A stretch of 64,000 nt of DNA from CAZHHM01 sp964532225 (lineage in GTDB: Bacteria; Margulisbacteria; WOR-1; JAKLHX01): positions 1-64,000 of the forward strand of contig CAZHHM010000006.1 in assembly GCA_964532225.1 (NCBI GenBank), given 5' to 3'. The translations under genes were made by a program, and so were the position numbers. Below the pieces are notes generated by a model, which was not told the origin of the DNA, made no database searches, and saw only the letters and a list, made by a program, of their open reading frames with translations. Numbering within the stretch: position 1 is the stretch's first letter; each line of letters begins with the position of its first letter. Of the stretch, positions 25,237-34,721 are shown piece after piece.

Positions 25237-27438
25237 ATGTTCTCAACCCTCAGCATCCTGTCCATATTTATCGAGATCATACTTGCCGGCATACTTCTTT
25301 CCGGTGCCTATACGCTCATAAAACGCGGGACAGGCGCCAAAAAATACTCAGAGGTCTTTCTGGGTTCGGTGTTCGCTTTCTCAAGCCTGCACATCATCGG
25401 GGTGATCTTCGCCCGTCTCCTGTTCAATCTCGGGACGGACGTGATAATGCTTCAGGCAGGCGCCAATGTGATGCTGGCGGCCGCTTCGCTTTCCATGTAC
25501 TACTATCTGCTCGAAAAAGGGTCGTCAAGAACGCTCGTCGCGACCGTAGCTATCGGCATCGCGGCATTTGCTCTTGCGGCTACCGAGATATTCCCTCAGT
25601 ACGCGCCTCAGAGCTACGACCCTACCGGGCTTGCGGTCAACTCTATAACGGTCTTCCTGATAAGGACCTTCTGGGTCTTCTCGTGGCTGTCGGCGGCATT
25701 CGTGTCTTTCTTCAGGCTTTCCGGCATGAAAGACAGGAAAGAGCGCAACCTTGAGCTGATATCGATGTTCTCCGCGCTTTTCATAGCAGTGGGATATTTC
25801 ATCTCCATGGGCTATGCCGCGCTCGGTTCGGAGCTGTTCGTTCTTTCCTCATGGTTCGTCCTTCTGGTCTCCTACGGTGCTTTTATCATCGCCTCGGTCA
25901 TATCGCCCAAGGATGATATCGCCAAAGCGCCGGTCAACTTTCTGCGCACCAGGATACTGTTCAAGCTGATAGCGCTGTTCGTTCTCATGATAGTTCTCAT
26001 CGTCGAGGCAATAACACTTGGAACGATCGCCATATCAAGGAACTCGCTTGAAAAATCGGCCATAAAGGCCAACAGGATCATTGCACAGGGCGTGGCGGAC
26101 AAGGTCCAGTACATTTTTGAAAAAGAGAAGGACAGGGCCGCCATCATATCAAGGCTTCAGGACGAGTCGGTCGAAGTGCTGCGGAAAGAGAAAAGACTGG
26201 TGTTCATAGTCGATTCGACGGGAAGGGTCGTGGTTCATCCCGACCTGGTCGTTGTCCGCAACAAAAAGAACATGAGCCATATGGCGGCGGTGGCCGAGCT
26301 TAAAAGAGGCAATGCCGGAGAAGGCAGGTTCCACAGCCCTTCCGGAGAGGAGATGGTCGGCGCTTTCGTCCCTATACCTTCGCTCGGAGTGGGGGTGGTG
26401 GCGATGGAAAGGCGCGAGGACGCGTTCTCGGAAATAAGGAAGATGGAGACGAACTCCCTGATATTCGTCATAGTCGGCATACTGGCCACGGTCGGGGTTG
26501 GGCTCATATTCGCAAAAGATGTCGAGGGCCCGATCAACTCTTTGATCTTCGGCACAGAGCAGATACGAAGGGGCAATCTGGACTACCGCATCAGGACGCA
26601 TTCGATCGACGAGATAGGGCGCCTGGCCAGGGAGTTCAATCTCATGACAGCTTCGCTTAAAGAAAGCCAGGAGTACCTGATAGCTTCGGAAAAACTGGCC
26701 GCGCTGGGGACCATGGCAGCGGGCATGGCGCATGAGATCAAGAACCCTCTCGTGGCTCTCCGCACCTTCACTCAGCTCATCCCCATAAAATGGGAGGACC
26801 CGGAGTTCAGAAAAAAATTCACCGACATCGTTCCGCTTGAGATCGAAAGGATAAACAAGATCGCGGAGAACCTCTTAAAGTTCGGCAAGCCCACAAAACC
26901 TGAGATCAAGCCGGTAAACGTCAACAACGTGCTTGAAGAAGTGCTCGAGCTTCTCGAGAACCAGCTGAAAAAGAACAATGTCAGGATAGCCACTAAGTTC
27001 GCGACAGTGCCGCCGATATTGGGGGATGCCTCCCAGCTTTCACAGGCCATACTGAACATCATCCTTAACGCCGTACAGGCCATGCCTCAGGGCGGAGAGA
27101 TCGTCGTAAAAAGCGACACAGGCCATGTCATACAGCTGGGCAAGATGACAGAAGAAGGGTTCGAGTCGGACGATGACGCCAGCTCGGAAAGCAGCAAACA
27201 GCCGACCGTGTTCATTGAGATAACGGACAACGGCGAAGGGATAACCGAGGAAAAGATGAAGCATCTTTTCGATCCCTTCTATACTACCAAGCCGAATGGC
27301 ACAGGCATGGGGCTCCCTATCACGCTGAGGATAATCGAGGACCACAAAGGTTCGGTCAAAGTGCGAAGCAATCCAGGCAAGGGGACAACGTTCATAATAA
27401 TGCTGCCGGCGGGAGAGATAAAAGAGAAAGAGGCCTAA
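25237..27438 (+). CDS. Membrane sensor histidine kinase with extracytoplasmic sensor and HAMP
   Basis: A 733-residue kinase. About seven N-terminal helices (1-220) are followed by another helix (about 245-270), an extracytoplasmic Cache-like domain (about 275-405: VFIVDSTGRVVVHPDLVVV, GAFVPIPSLGVGVVA), a helix (about 408-430) and HAMP. The H box MAHEIKNPLVALRTFTQ has His499, and the HATPase has NIILNAVQAMPQGG, DNGEGITEEK and GTGMGLPIT. An acidic Ser-rich insert (about 640-655) lies within the HATPase. It stands alone with no response regulator beside it. The signal is probably an extracellular small molecule (inference). Confidence 0.93.
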   Translation: MFSTLSILSIFIEIILAGILLSGAYTLIKRGTGAKKYSEVFLGSVFAFSSLHIIGVIFARLLFNLGTDVIMLQAGANVMLAAASLSMYYYLLEKGSSRTLVATVAIGIAAFALAATEIFPQYAPQSYDPTGLAVNSITVFLIRTFWVFSWLSAAFVSFFRLSGMKDRKERNLELISMFSALFIAVGYFISMGYAALGSELFVLSSWFVLLVSYGAFIIASVISPKDDIAKAPVNFLRTRILFKLIALFVLMIVLIVEAITLGTIAISRNSLEKSAIKANRIIAQGVADKVQYIFEKEKDRAAIISRLQDESVEVLRKEKRLVFIVDSTGRVVVHPDLVVVRNKKNMSHMAAVAELKRGNAGEGRFHSPSGEEMVGAFVPIPSLGVGVVAMERREDAFSEIRKMETNSLIFVIVGILATVGVGLIFAKDVEGPINSLIFGTEQIRRGNLDYRIRTHSIDEIGRLAREFNLMTASLKESQEYLIASEKLAALGTMAAGMAHEIKNPLVALRTFTQLIPIKWEDPEFRKKFTDIVPLEIERINKIAENLLKFGKPTKPEIKPVNVNNVLEEVLELLENQLKKNNVRIATKFATVPPILGDASQLSQAILNIILNAVQAMPQGGEIVVKSDTGHVIQLGKMTEEGFESDDDASSESSKQPTVFIEITDNGEGITEEKMKHLFDPFYTTKPNGTGMGLPITLRIIEDHKGSVKVRSNPGKGTTFIIMLPAGEIKEKEA

Positions 27439-27626
27439 CCCTCACCCTGCGCGTCGTTTATGAGCTTCTGATAAAATCCCCCGTCCCTGAGAGGCGAATA
27501 CAGGTCCGACTCTACTACATCCCGGTCCTTTAATATGTCCCTTCCCTGCATCCTGATATTGCCCGAAGTGCACAGGAACTTTACCTGGTCGCGGTCTAAA
27601 AAAACTATTTTATTGGAGATGCTCAT
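27435..27626 (-). CDS. Small protein of unknown function
   Basis: A 63-residue protein, not recognised. It has no membrane segment or signal peptide. Residues 20-55 (TSGNIRMQG through DGGFYQKL) loosely resemble TTGNIKVGGKMF through KNGFFNKL of the next small gene, so the two look like tandem paralogues. The stop overlaps the convergent kinase's stop by 4 bp. A CGATATATA sequence lies about 10 bases upstream, and a similar one lies upstream of the small gene at 31822. Confidence 0.6.
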   Translation of the reverse strand: MSISNKIVFLDRDQVKFLCTSGNIRMQGRDILKDRDVVESDLYSPLRDGGFYQKLINDAQGEG

Positions 27627-27674
27627 TTCGCGCTTCTACTTATATATCGGAAAAAGAGGGGGTGTACTTGCGTA

Positions 27675-27875
27675 TCAGGCTATATCGTTGACGTTTGAGC
27701 CCTTGTTGCCAAGTATCGCCTGAAGCTTCTGGCTCAGGTCGCTGTCATGGCCTTTTGAATAGAGCTTGTTGAAGAATCCGTTCTTGTCGGAATCGGTCGC
27801 GGGGTCGAACATCTTGCCTCCGACCTTGATGTTGCCGGTTGTCTCGAAAATATATGCCTTGTCGACCGCTTGCAT
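27675..27875 (-). CDS. Small protein of unknown function, paralogue of the preceding
   Basis: A 66-residue hydrophilic protein with a good Shine-Dalgarno sequence (GGAAGG) upstream. It has no recognised domain. TTGNIKVGGKMFD followed by GFFNKLYSKGHD matches the pattern of the 27435-27626 product. Two tandem copies suggest a small family. It is divergent from clpC, with about 100 bp between. Confidence 0.62.
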   Translation of the reverse strand: MQAVDKAYIFETTGNIKVGGKMFDPATDSDKNGFFNKLYSKGHDSDLSQKLQAILGNKGSNVNDIA

Positions 27876-27979
27876 ACTATTTATTGCCTTCCATTAGATA
27901 TTCGCCTTCCGGGGGGCAAAACTTGCATGAAAACAGCACGTTTTTACGGGTGGTATAATGGGTTCAGGAGGCACTTAAA

Positions 27980-30466
27980 ATGCCAATGTTCGAAAGGTTC
28001 ACCGAAAAGGCCGTACGGGTGATAATGTCCTCCCAGGAAGAGGCAAAAAGGCTTGCTTCAAGCGCCGTTACCAACGAGCACCTGCTCCTGGGGATGCTTC
28101 ACGAAAAGGAGCAGCTTGTCACCAGGACGCTAGAGCACTACAAGATCGACCCGCAGACGATAAAGACAAGGATAGAGGAATTCCTTAAATCGGAGAACCT
28201 TGTACGCGGAAAGGACACGCCTTTCAGCGCCCAGCTCAAGAGGACGATCGAGTTCGCATGGGAGGAGGCCCGCCAGCTGGGTCACAGTTATGTGGGCGTC
28301 GAACATCTTTTCCTGGGGATGATCAAAGAGGCGGGAGGCTTCATAGGCAAGGTCCTTATCGATGCCGGCCTTACTTATTCCGGAGCAAAGACAAAGATAA
28401 TCTCTTTCCTGGGAGAAGAGACCTCGTTCAACAAAAAAAGCAGGACATCGTCCGGCACGCCCGTACTCGACAGTTTCAGCAGGGACCTGACGCACCTTGC
28501 CAGGGAAAAGAAGCTGGACCCGGTCGTCGGCCGCAACAAGGAGATCGAGAGGGTCGTGCAGATCCTTGCCAGAAGAAAAAAGAACAATCCCGTTCTGACC
28601 GGCGAAGCGGGAGTTGGCAAAACGGCCATCGTCGAAGGGCTTGCCCAGAGGATAACCTCATCCGATGTCCCGCCTCCTCTTATAGGAAAAAGGCTGGTCA
28701 CGCTTGATCTCGGGCTTCTGATAGCCGGAACGAAATACCGCGGAGAGTTCGAAGAAAGGCTCAAAAGGATAATCGAAGAGGTCCGCAAGGCGAGCAACGT
28801 TATACTTTTCATAGACGAGCTTCATACGCTTATCGGCGCCGGCGCGGCCGAGGGCGCAATGGACGCGGCCAACATGCTCAAGCCGCCCTTGGCAAGGGGA
28901 GAGATGCAGTGCATCGGCGCGACCACGTTCGATGAATACAGGAAAAGGATAGAATCCGACCCGGCCCTTGAAAGAAGGTTCCAGGCCGTTAAGGTGGACG
29001 AGCCGGGAACTGAAGACACCATCGAGATACTCAAAGGGCTGCGAAAAAGCTATGAGGATTTCCACAAGGTCACTATTACTGATAAGGCGCTGGTGGCAGC
29101 CGCAAGGCTGTCCAACCAGTACATAACCGACAGACATCTTCCCGACAAGGCGATAGACCTTATCGACGAAGCCTCGGCAAAAGTGATGCTGAAGTCGGTC
29201 AGCGCCCCGAAAGAGCTTGTCGAGATCACATCAAAGATAGAGGACGTAAGGACAGAAAAAGAGGCCGCTGCAAGGGCGCAGGACTATGAAAAGGCGGCAA
29301 AACTGCGCGATTCGGAAGAGGAGCTGCTCCTGGAATACGAGGCCATGGCCAACGAACTGACCTCTTCAAGCAAAGAGGCCCCTCCGCTCGTTGATGAGGA
29401 GGATATCGCGGAGGTCGTCTCCGCATGGACCGGAGTGCCGGTAACAAGACTTACCGAAGAAGAGACCAAACGACTGCTTAAGATGGAGGAGGAGATCAGG
29501 AAAAAAGTGGTCGGCCAGGATGAGGCCGTGGTAGCTCTCGCGAAATCGATCAGGCGTTCAAGGGCCGGGCTGAAAAGCCCGAACAGGCCTACGGGGTCTT
29601 TCATGTTCCTTGGCCCGTCCGGCGTCGGTAAAACAGAACTCGCCAAGAGGCTTGCCGAATTCCTGTTCAGCGACACAGACGCGATGATACGCGTAGACAT
29701 GAGCGAATATCTTGAGTCGCACACGGTATCAAGGCTTGTAGGGTCCCCTCCGGGATACGTGGGATACGGGGACGGAGGCCAGCTTACCGAGCCCGTCAGG
29801 AGAAAACCGCATTCAGTGGTGCTGCTCGATGAGATCGAGAAGGCCAACCAGGAAGTGATAAACCTGCTCCTTCAGATACTTGAGGACGGCAGGCTGACCG
29901 ACACCCAGGGCAGGGTCGTGGACTTCAGGAACACGGTCATCATCATGACCAGCAATGTGGGGGCCGAACACATACGCAAAGAGAGCTCGTTCGGGTTCAC
30001 CACAAGGACGGACGCGGATGCCGGGTACGACCGCATGAAGGAAAAGGTCCTTGAAGAGCTTAAGAGGGCGTTCAAGCCGGAGTTCCTCAACAGGATAGAC
30101 GAAACGATAGTATTCCATCCGCTTTCAAAAGAGGACCTGAACGGCATAGTTGACATCATGATCTCAGACCTTAATCTGCGGCTCAAAGAAAAGAACATAC
30201 AGCTTGAGCTTACCGAAAAGGTAAAGGCATTCATCGCCGAAAAAGGCTACGACCCGAAGTTCGGGGCAAGGCCTTTGAGGAGGGTCATTGAGAACCTGAT
30301 CGAAGAGCCGCTTTCAGAAGGCATACTGAACATGATCTATCATGAAGGCTCGATACTTAAGGCGGACCTCTCCGGAGAGGCCATTGCTTTCACCTCTAAG
30401 AAGGCAAAAAGATCTCCGGGCAGGAAAAAGGCCGATGATCCCGCGCAGGTCGGGACTGCGGTGTAA
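27980..30466 (+). CDS. clpC: AAA+ unfoldase ClpC
   Basis: A HSP100 unfoldase of 828 residues that feeds proteins to ClpP. The N-domain repeats span about 1-145 (FTEKAVRVIMSSQEEA). D1 has Walker A GEAGVGKT at 208-215 and Walker B LFIDELHTL. A UVR-like middle segment (EAAARAQDYEKAAKLRD) marks ClpC as opposed to ClpB. D2 has GPSGVGKT at 545-552, and the C-terminal small domain follows. An AGGAGG sequence precedes the start at 27980. There is an extended -10 (TGGTATAAT) at 27951-27959. ctsR and mcsAB are not adjacent. The stop overlaps the radA start (TAATG). Confidence 0.97.
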   Translation: MPMFERFTEKAVRVIMSSQEEAKRLASSAVTNEHLLLGMLHEKEQLVTRTLEHYKIDPQTIKTRIEEFLKSENLVRGKDTPFSAQLKRTIEFAWEEARQLGHSYVGVEHLFLGMIKEAGGFIGKVLIDAGLTYSGAKTKIISFLGEETSFNKKSRTSSGTPVLDSFSRDLTHLAREKKLDPVVGRNKEIERVVQILARRKKNNPVLTGEAGVGKTAIVEGLAQRITSSDVPPPLIGKRLVTLDLGLLIAGTKYRGEFEERLKRIIEEVRKASNVILFIDELHTLIGAGAAEGAMDAANMLKPPLARGEMQCIGATTFDEYRKRIESDPALERRFQAVKVDEPGTEDTIEILKGLRKSYEDFHKVTITDKALVAAARLSNQYITDRHLPDKAIDLIDEASAKVMLKSVSAPKELVEITSKIEDVRTEKEAAARAQDYEKAAKLRDSEEELLLEYEAMANELTSSSKEAPPLVDEEDIAEVVSAWTGVPVTRLTEEETKRLLKMEEEIRKKVVGQDEAVVALAKSIRRSRAGLKSPNRPTGSFMFLGPSGVGKTELAKRLAEFLFSDTDAMIRVDMSEYLESHTVSRLVGSPPGYVGYGDGGQLTEPVRRKPHSVVLLDEIEKANQEVINLLLQILEDGRLTDTQGRVVDFRNTVIIMTSNVGAEHIRKESSFGFTTRTDADAGYDRMKEKVLEELKRAFKPEFLNRIDETIVFHPLSKEDLNGIVDIMISDLNLRLKEKNIQLELTEKVKAFIAEKGYDPKFGARPLRRVIENLIEEPLSEGILNMIYHEGSILKADLSGEAIAFTSKKAKRSPGRKKADDPAQVGTAV

Positions 30467-31821
30467 TGAGCATCTTTTCCTGCTCTAATTGCGGGGCTCA
30501 GTCCCCCAGCTGGGTGGGAAAATGTCCCGAATGCGGGCAGTGGAATACGTACGCAGAAGAAGTGAATAGGGAGCGGGGAACGGGGAACAGGGGGAAGAAG
30601 AGGGCGGAGAGCGGGGAGCGGAAAAAGGCCGTAAGTATCAGCGAAGTCTCTTTAGAGAACTCCAAGCGACAGACGTCCGGCATCGGCGAGCTGGACAGGG
30701 CTCTGGGCGGAGGTATAGTCGAAGGTTCTGTCATACTGATCGCGGGAGAGCCCGGCATAGGCAAATCCACTCTGATGACCCAGATCGCGGGCTCGCTTTC
30801 AAAGAACAAGAAGGTACTTTATGTCTGCGGTGAAGAGTCGCCAAAACAGATAAAGCTTCGCGCGGACAGGCTCGGGATAAACTCAAAAGGGCTTTTGTTA
30901 TTCCCTGAGACAGATCTTTTTTCAATAGAAGACAGCATCAATAATGAAAAACCGGATTTCATCATAATCGATTCCATTCAGACCATTGAGAGCGAGAACG
31001 TCCAGTCCGGAGCAGGTTCCGTTCCCCAGCTCAAGGACTGCGCCGCCTACCTTACCGGTATCGCAAAAACGCAGAGCATCCCCATGTTCATCGTCGGACA
31101 GGTGACAAAGGACGGGGCGGTAGCAGGGCCGAGGATACTTGAGCATATGGTAGATACGGTCCTGTATTTCGAAGGTGAGAAAACTAAGAACTTCAGATTA
31201 TTACGAACGGTAAAGAACAGGTTCGGCGCGGCAGGGGAGGTCGGGGTCTTTGAGATGACAGAAAAAGGCCTTGCGGAAGTGAAGGACCCTTCAGGGCTTC
31301 TTCTTGACGAAAGTTCTCTGGGCAAGGCCGGCTCGGTCGTCACTCTTACCAGTGAAGGAAGCAGAACGATGGCCGTTGAAGTGCAGGCTCTGGTAAGTTA
31401 TTCAAAACTTGTTTCTCCCCGAAGGACCATATCTGGGCTGGACTACAACAGATGCTCGGTGATCCTGGGCGTGCTTGAAAGAAAAGCAGGGGTAAAGCTA
31501 AGTGATAGTGATGTCTACATCAGTCTTGCTTCGGGCATGTATTCAGATGAGCCTGCCGTGGACCTTCCCGCGGCGATCGCGCTCGCTTCATGCGTGAAGA
31601 ACGTGCCGGTAGACAGCAAGACGGTAGTAATAGGCGAGATAGGGCTAACCGGAGAGATAAGGGCCGTCTCAAGGATAGAACAAAGGCTTAACGAAGCAGC
31701 GAAGCTGGGCTTTACCACAGCCATCATACCCGAAGGCAACGCGAAAGCACTTTCAAAAAAACAAGCGTTGAAATTGGTCCCTGTATCAAGCGTGAAAGAA
31801 GCCGTCGAAAAGGCGGTCTAG
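30466..31821 (+). CDS. radA: DNA repair protein RadA
   Basis: A 451-residue branch-migration helicase. It has a zinc finger (Cys6, Cys9, Cys20, Cys23), a RecA-like ATPase with Walker A GEPGIGKST at 94-102, the RadA motif KNRFGAAGE, and a Lon-like C-terminal domain. Bases 30569-30624 in the linker between zinc finger and ATPase are a 7-nt tandem array that encodes RERGTGNRGKKRAESGERKK, a charged in-frame insertion not typical of RadA. It is coupled to clpC by a 1-bp overlap, a common clpC-radA pairing. Confidence 0.97.
   Translation: MSIFSCSNCGAQSPSWVGKCPECGQWNTYAEEVNRERGTGNRGKKRAESGERKKAVSISEVSLENSKRQTSGIGELDRALGGGIVEGSVILIAGEPGIGKSTLMTQIAGSLSKNKKVLYVCGEESPKQIKLRADRLGINSKGLLLFPETDLFSIEDSINNEKPDFIIIDSIQTIESENVQSGAGSVPQLKDCAAYLTGIAKTQSIPMFIVGQVTKDGAVAGPRILEHMVDTVLYFEGEKTKNFRLLRTVKNRFGAAGEVGVFEMTEKGLAEVKDPSGLLLDESSLGKAGSVVTLTSEGSRTMAVEVQALVSYSKLVSPRRTISGLDYNRCSVILGVLERKAGVKLSDSDVYISLASGMYSDEPAVDLPAAIALASCVKNVPVDSKTVVIGEIGLTGEIRAVSRIEQRLNEAAKLGFTTAIIPEGNAKALSKKQALKLVPVSSVKEAVEKAV
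30569..30624 (+). repeat. Heptad array inside radA
   Basis: Eight consecutive 7-nt units: gggagcg, gggaacg, gggaaca, gggggaa, gaagagg, gcggaga, gcgggga, gcggaaa. It lies in the interdomain linker and is translated in frame. Confidence 0.8.
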
Positions 31822-32007
31822 CTATTTGTCCTTGAGGATGAGGTTCTTTATCAGTATGTCGGCCAGTTTTCTCTGAGCGTCCCCGGGCACGTTGGCACCC
31901 AAAGAGGCGAACTCTCTGTTCACGATCTCCTGTGCCGCCTTTCTCAGGTCGGCACCCGTTCTTACATTCTCTATTTTCATGTTATTCCCGATCTTGTCGA
32001 CAGCCAT
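31822..32007 (-). CDS. Small protein of unknown function
   Basis: A 61-residue hydrophilic, mostly helical protein (DLRKAAQEIVNREFASL, DAQRKLADILIKNLILKDK). No family is recognised. A strong Shine-Dalgarno sequence GAAGGAG lies 12 nt before the ATG, supporting a real gene. It is directly convergent with radA (adjacent stops). A CGATATATAG sequence lies about 75 bp upstream, echoing that near 27626-27650. Confidence 0.6.
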   Translation of the reverse strand: MAVDKIGNNMKIENVRTGADLRKAAQEIVNREFASLGANVPGDAQRKLADILIKNLILKDK

Positions 32008-32108
32008 GCTCTAAAAAACTCCTTCGTTCAAAGAGATATCTGTCAGGGGAAGCAACAGGCATCCTCCCCCCCCCTACATCTATATATCGTCAGATGAGAA
32101 GGGAAATT

Positions 32109-32843
32109 TCACATTATGTGTTCGAGGCCGTGGACAAATCCCTTTAGTCCGCCTATCTTTTTCACGGCAAGCAGAACGCCGGGCATGAAGCACTCTCTGT
32201 TTATCGAGTCGTGCCTTATCTTTAATGTCTGTCCCTGGGCGCCGAGTATGACCTCCTGGCTGGCGACAAAACCGGGAAGCCTTACGCTGTGCATGGGGAC
32301 ATCCCTGCCTGAGGCCTCTTTCATCATGGCAGCGGTCTTAATGGCCGTGCCGGAAGGAGCATCCAGCTTCTGGTCGTGGTGCAGCTCTACTATCTCGGCT
32401 TTCGGCATATATTTTGCCGCTTCTTTGGAGAACCTCATCATCAGCACGGCCCCGATGGCAAAATTTGGGGCCACAAATACGTTGAACTTGTTCTTTTCGC
32501 AAAGAGATGCGATCTCTTTGAGGTCGGCGTCAGAAAGGCCGGTCGTGCCGACAACGATATTGGTCGAGGCGGCCGCGCAGGTCCTTATGGCTGACATAAC
32601 ATTGTTTGGGACCGTGAAGTCAACAACTACATCCGGCTTTTTGGCGGCCAGGGCTGTCTTAAGGTCGTTCTCGATCTGTATCCCGGACTTTTTAAGGCCG
32701 GCAAGTTCCCCGGCATCTCCAGCGACTCCCGGTGCGTCGACGGCAGCGGCAAGTTCGAGAGCGTCATCGCCGGAAACGGCCCTGACGACCTCTCTTCCCA
32801 TCTTTCCTCCGGCGCCGTTAACCAGGACCTTTATCTTTGACAT
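32109..32843 (-). CDS. dapB: 4-hydroxy-tetrahydrodipicolinate reductase
   Basis: Reduces hydroxy-tetrahydrodipicolinate in lysine and diaminopimelate synthesis. At 244 residues it is slightly short. It has the Rossmann start VLVNGAGGKMGREV and the catalytic His155/His156 and Lys159 in ELHHDQKLDAPSGTA. The presence of dapB fits a DAP-containing peptidoglycan. It lies 10 bp after the M16 peptidase gene; other dap genes are outside the window. Confidence 0.96.
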   Translation of the reverse strand: MSKIKVLVNGAGGKMGREVVRAVSGDDALELAAAVDAPGVAGDAGELAGLKKSGIQIENDLKTALAAKKPDVVVDFTVPNNVMSAIRTCAAASTNIVVGTTGLSDADLKEIASLCEKNKFNVFVAPNFAIGAVLMMRFSKEAAKYMPKAEIVELHHDQKLDAPSGTAIKTAAMMKEASGRDVPMHSVRLPGFVASQEVILGAQGQTLKIRHDSINRECFMPGVLLAVKKIGGLKGFVHGLEHIM

Positions 32844-32853
32844 ATTGTTCTCC

Positions 32854-34116
32854 TCAGAGCTTTAGCTTGTCTTCGGGCAGCCTTCCGATATCGCCGATCA
32901 CCGCCACATTGAGGCTCACGTCGGTAAAAAGTTCTCTTGCGAGCCCTATGATCTTTTCGGAAGTGACAGCGTCGACCGACTCCATCATCTCGTCGATGGT
33001 AACAATTCTATCATGGTAGAAAAGCGACCTGGTCATGAAGTTCATGCGGCTGTTGCTGGACTCAAGAGAGAGCACAAGGCCTCCCTTGATGTATTCTTTG
33101 GAGCGCTCTATCTCAAGCTCCGAAATGCCCTCATCCCGGACCTTTCGGAGTTCGCCAAGTATTATGTCCGTCACAGGCCCGAGGTTCTCTTTCTTCGTGC
33201 CGGCATAGACCTCGAATATTCCCGTACTTTTGAATGGGTGATTGAAAGAATAGATGGAATAGGCAAGCCCTCTCTTTTCCCTCACTTCCTGGAAAAGACG
33301 GGAGCTCATCGAGCCGCCGAGGGCGTTATCAAGCACCGCAAAAGCGTATCTTCTTTCGTCAAGCTGTGAAAGACCTTTCGTTCCTATGACCAGGTGGACC
33401 TGCTCGGTCTTCTTTTTCTTGAGCTTTATGTTCCTGGATATCTGAGGAAGAGGCTCGCTTACCGTCTCTCCGCCTGAAGGCAGGGAAGAGAAAGACCCTT
33501 CGATGTATTTGAAGCACTGTTCCGGATCGATATTGCCGGCGACCGAGACTATCAGGTTCCCCGGAGCGTAGAACCTTTTCCTGAATGACTCGATGCTTTC
33601 CCTGCGGATGGCGTTCACGCTTTTTTCTGTCCCTAAAGTGCTCGCGCCCAGACCGTGCCCCTTAAGCATGACAGAGGCGAAAAGATCGTGTATCTGCTCG
33701 TCAGGAGTGTCCTCGTACATGCGGATCTCTTCGAGGATCACCTTTTTTTCAAGCTCAAGCTCCTTCGGGTCGTAAAGGCTGTTATGGTAGATGTCAGTCA
33801 GTATGTCCATGGCTTTTGTGAGGTGCCGGTCCGGTACGATGCAGTAGTACATCGTGCCTTCTTTGCTGGTGAAAGCGTTCATCTTGCCTCCCACGCCGTC
33901 TATCTCCTGGGCTATCTCAAGAGCGCTCCTGTTCTTAGTGCCTTTAAAGGTCATGTGCTCGATGAGATGGGAAATGCCGCGGTTCGTGTCATCCTCCCAT
34001 GAGGACCCGACCCCGACAAATATGCCTATGCAGGCGGAGCGCAGCGAGGGGATAGCCTCTGTAGCCACCCTGACGCCGTTCCCGAGAGTGAATGTCTTTG
34101 CGTCGGGGATCTTCAT
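32854..34116 (-). CDS. M16 family zinc peptidase
   Basis: A 420-residue insulinase/processing-peptidase-like protein. The inverted zinc motif HLIEH is at 50-54, with the distal Glu in LEKKVILEEIRMYEDTPDE about 75 residues later. The second M16 domain starts about residue 185 and has the RxxxY-like EKRGLAYSIYSF. It matches the single-chain YmxG/PqqL-like proteases commonly found near dapB or pnp in Gram-positive and related bacteria. The substrate is unknown. It overlaps nadD by 4 bp. Confidence 0.93.
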   Translation of the reverse strand: MKIPDAKTFTLGNGVRVATEAIPSLRSACIGIFVGVGSSWEDDTNRGISHLIEHMTFKGTKNRSALEIAQEIDGVGGKMNAFTSKEGTMYYCIVPDRHLTKAMDILTDIYHNSLYDPKELELEKKVILEEIRMYEDTPDEQIHDLFASVMLKGHGLGASTLGTEKSVNAIRRESIESFRKRFYAPGNLIVSVAGNIDPEQCFKYIEGSFSSLPSGGETVSEPLPQISRNIKLKKKKTEQVHLVIGTKGLSQLDERRYAFAVLDNALGGSMSSRLFQEVREKRGLAYSIYSFNHPFKSTGIFEVYAGTKKENLGPVTDIILGELRKVRDEGISELEIERSKEYIKGGLVLSLESSNSRMNFMTRSLFYHDRIVTIDEMMESVDAVTSEKIIGLARELFTDVSLNVAVIGDIGRLPEDKLKL

Positions 34117-34721
34117 TTAAGGTAAAGTCCTTTCTTCCGTATATATCCGGCGACCTTTTTGGGGACATGCTTCTCGAAAGGTTTTCCGGAGGCCACCATC
34201 TGACGGATGTCAGAAGAGGAGACCCAAAGGTTCAGCTCGATCATGTGTATCTTTGTCTTGTTCACCGCGATGGGCGGGAACTTAAGTATCCGTTTGAGCG
34301 TTTTTATCTTTGATCCCGGCCTTGTAGCGACGATGAACTCGCACATTTTAAACAGCTCTATGGGTTTTTTCCAGCTCAGTATGCTGTTGATGGAGTCGAG
34401 ACCCATGATGTAATAGAGGGCCGTATTGCCGCCGAATTTCTTTTTCAGCTTCTTAAAAGTATCAACGGCGTAAGAAATGCCCCTCTTGTTTATCTCTATC
34501 TTTGATACAGAGAACTTCGGCTCGTTCTTAATGCCCAGGCGGACCATGGTCAGCCTATCTTTCCTCGGGCTTATGCTTGAAGGGTCTTTGTGCGGAGGGA
34601 CTCCGGTAGGTATGAAGACGACGCTCTCAAGACCGTAGCGGACAAGCGCTTTTTCGGCAAGAGCTATATGCCCCTCATGTATCGGATCAAAGGTGCCTCC
34701 GAGTATGCCGATCTTCCTCAT
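34113..34721 (-). CDS. nadD: Nicotinate-nucleotide adenylyltransferase
   Basis: Adenylates nicotinate mononucleotide in NAD synthesis. The 202-residue protein has the nucleotidyltransferase motif GGTFDPIHEGH (8-18), PTGVPPHKD, and VSSSDIRQMV near 166-175. It overlaps proA by 4 bp. The proB-proA-nadD order with rpmA and rplU upstream is a known conserved arrangement (often with obgE, which is missing here). Confidence 0.96.
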   Translation of the reverse strand: MRKIGILGGTFDPIHEGHIALAEKALVRYGLESVVFIPTGVPPHKDPSSISPRKDRLTMVRLGIKNEPKFSVSKIEINKRGISYAVDTFKKLKKKFGGNTALYYIMGLDSINSILSWKKPIELFKMCEFIVATRPGSKIKTLKRILKFPPIAVNKTKIHMIELNLWVSSSDIRQMVASGKPFEKHVPKKVAGYIRKKGLYLK

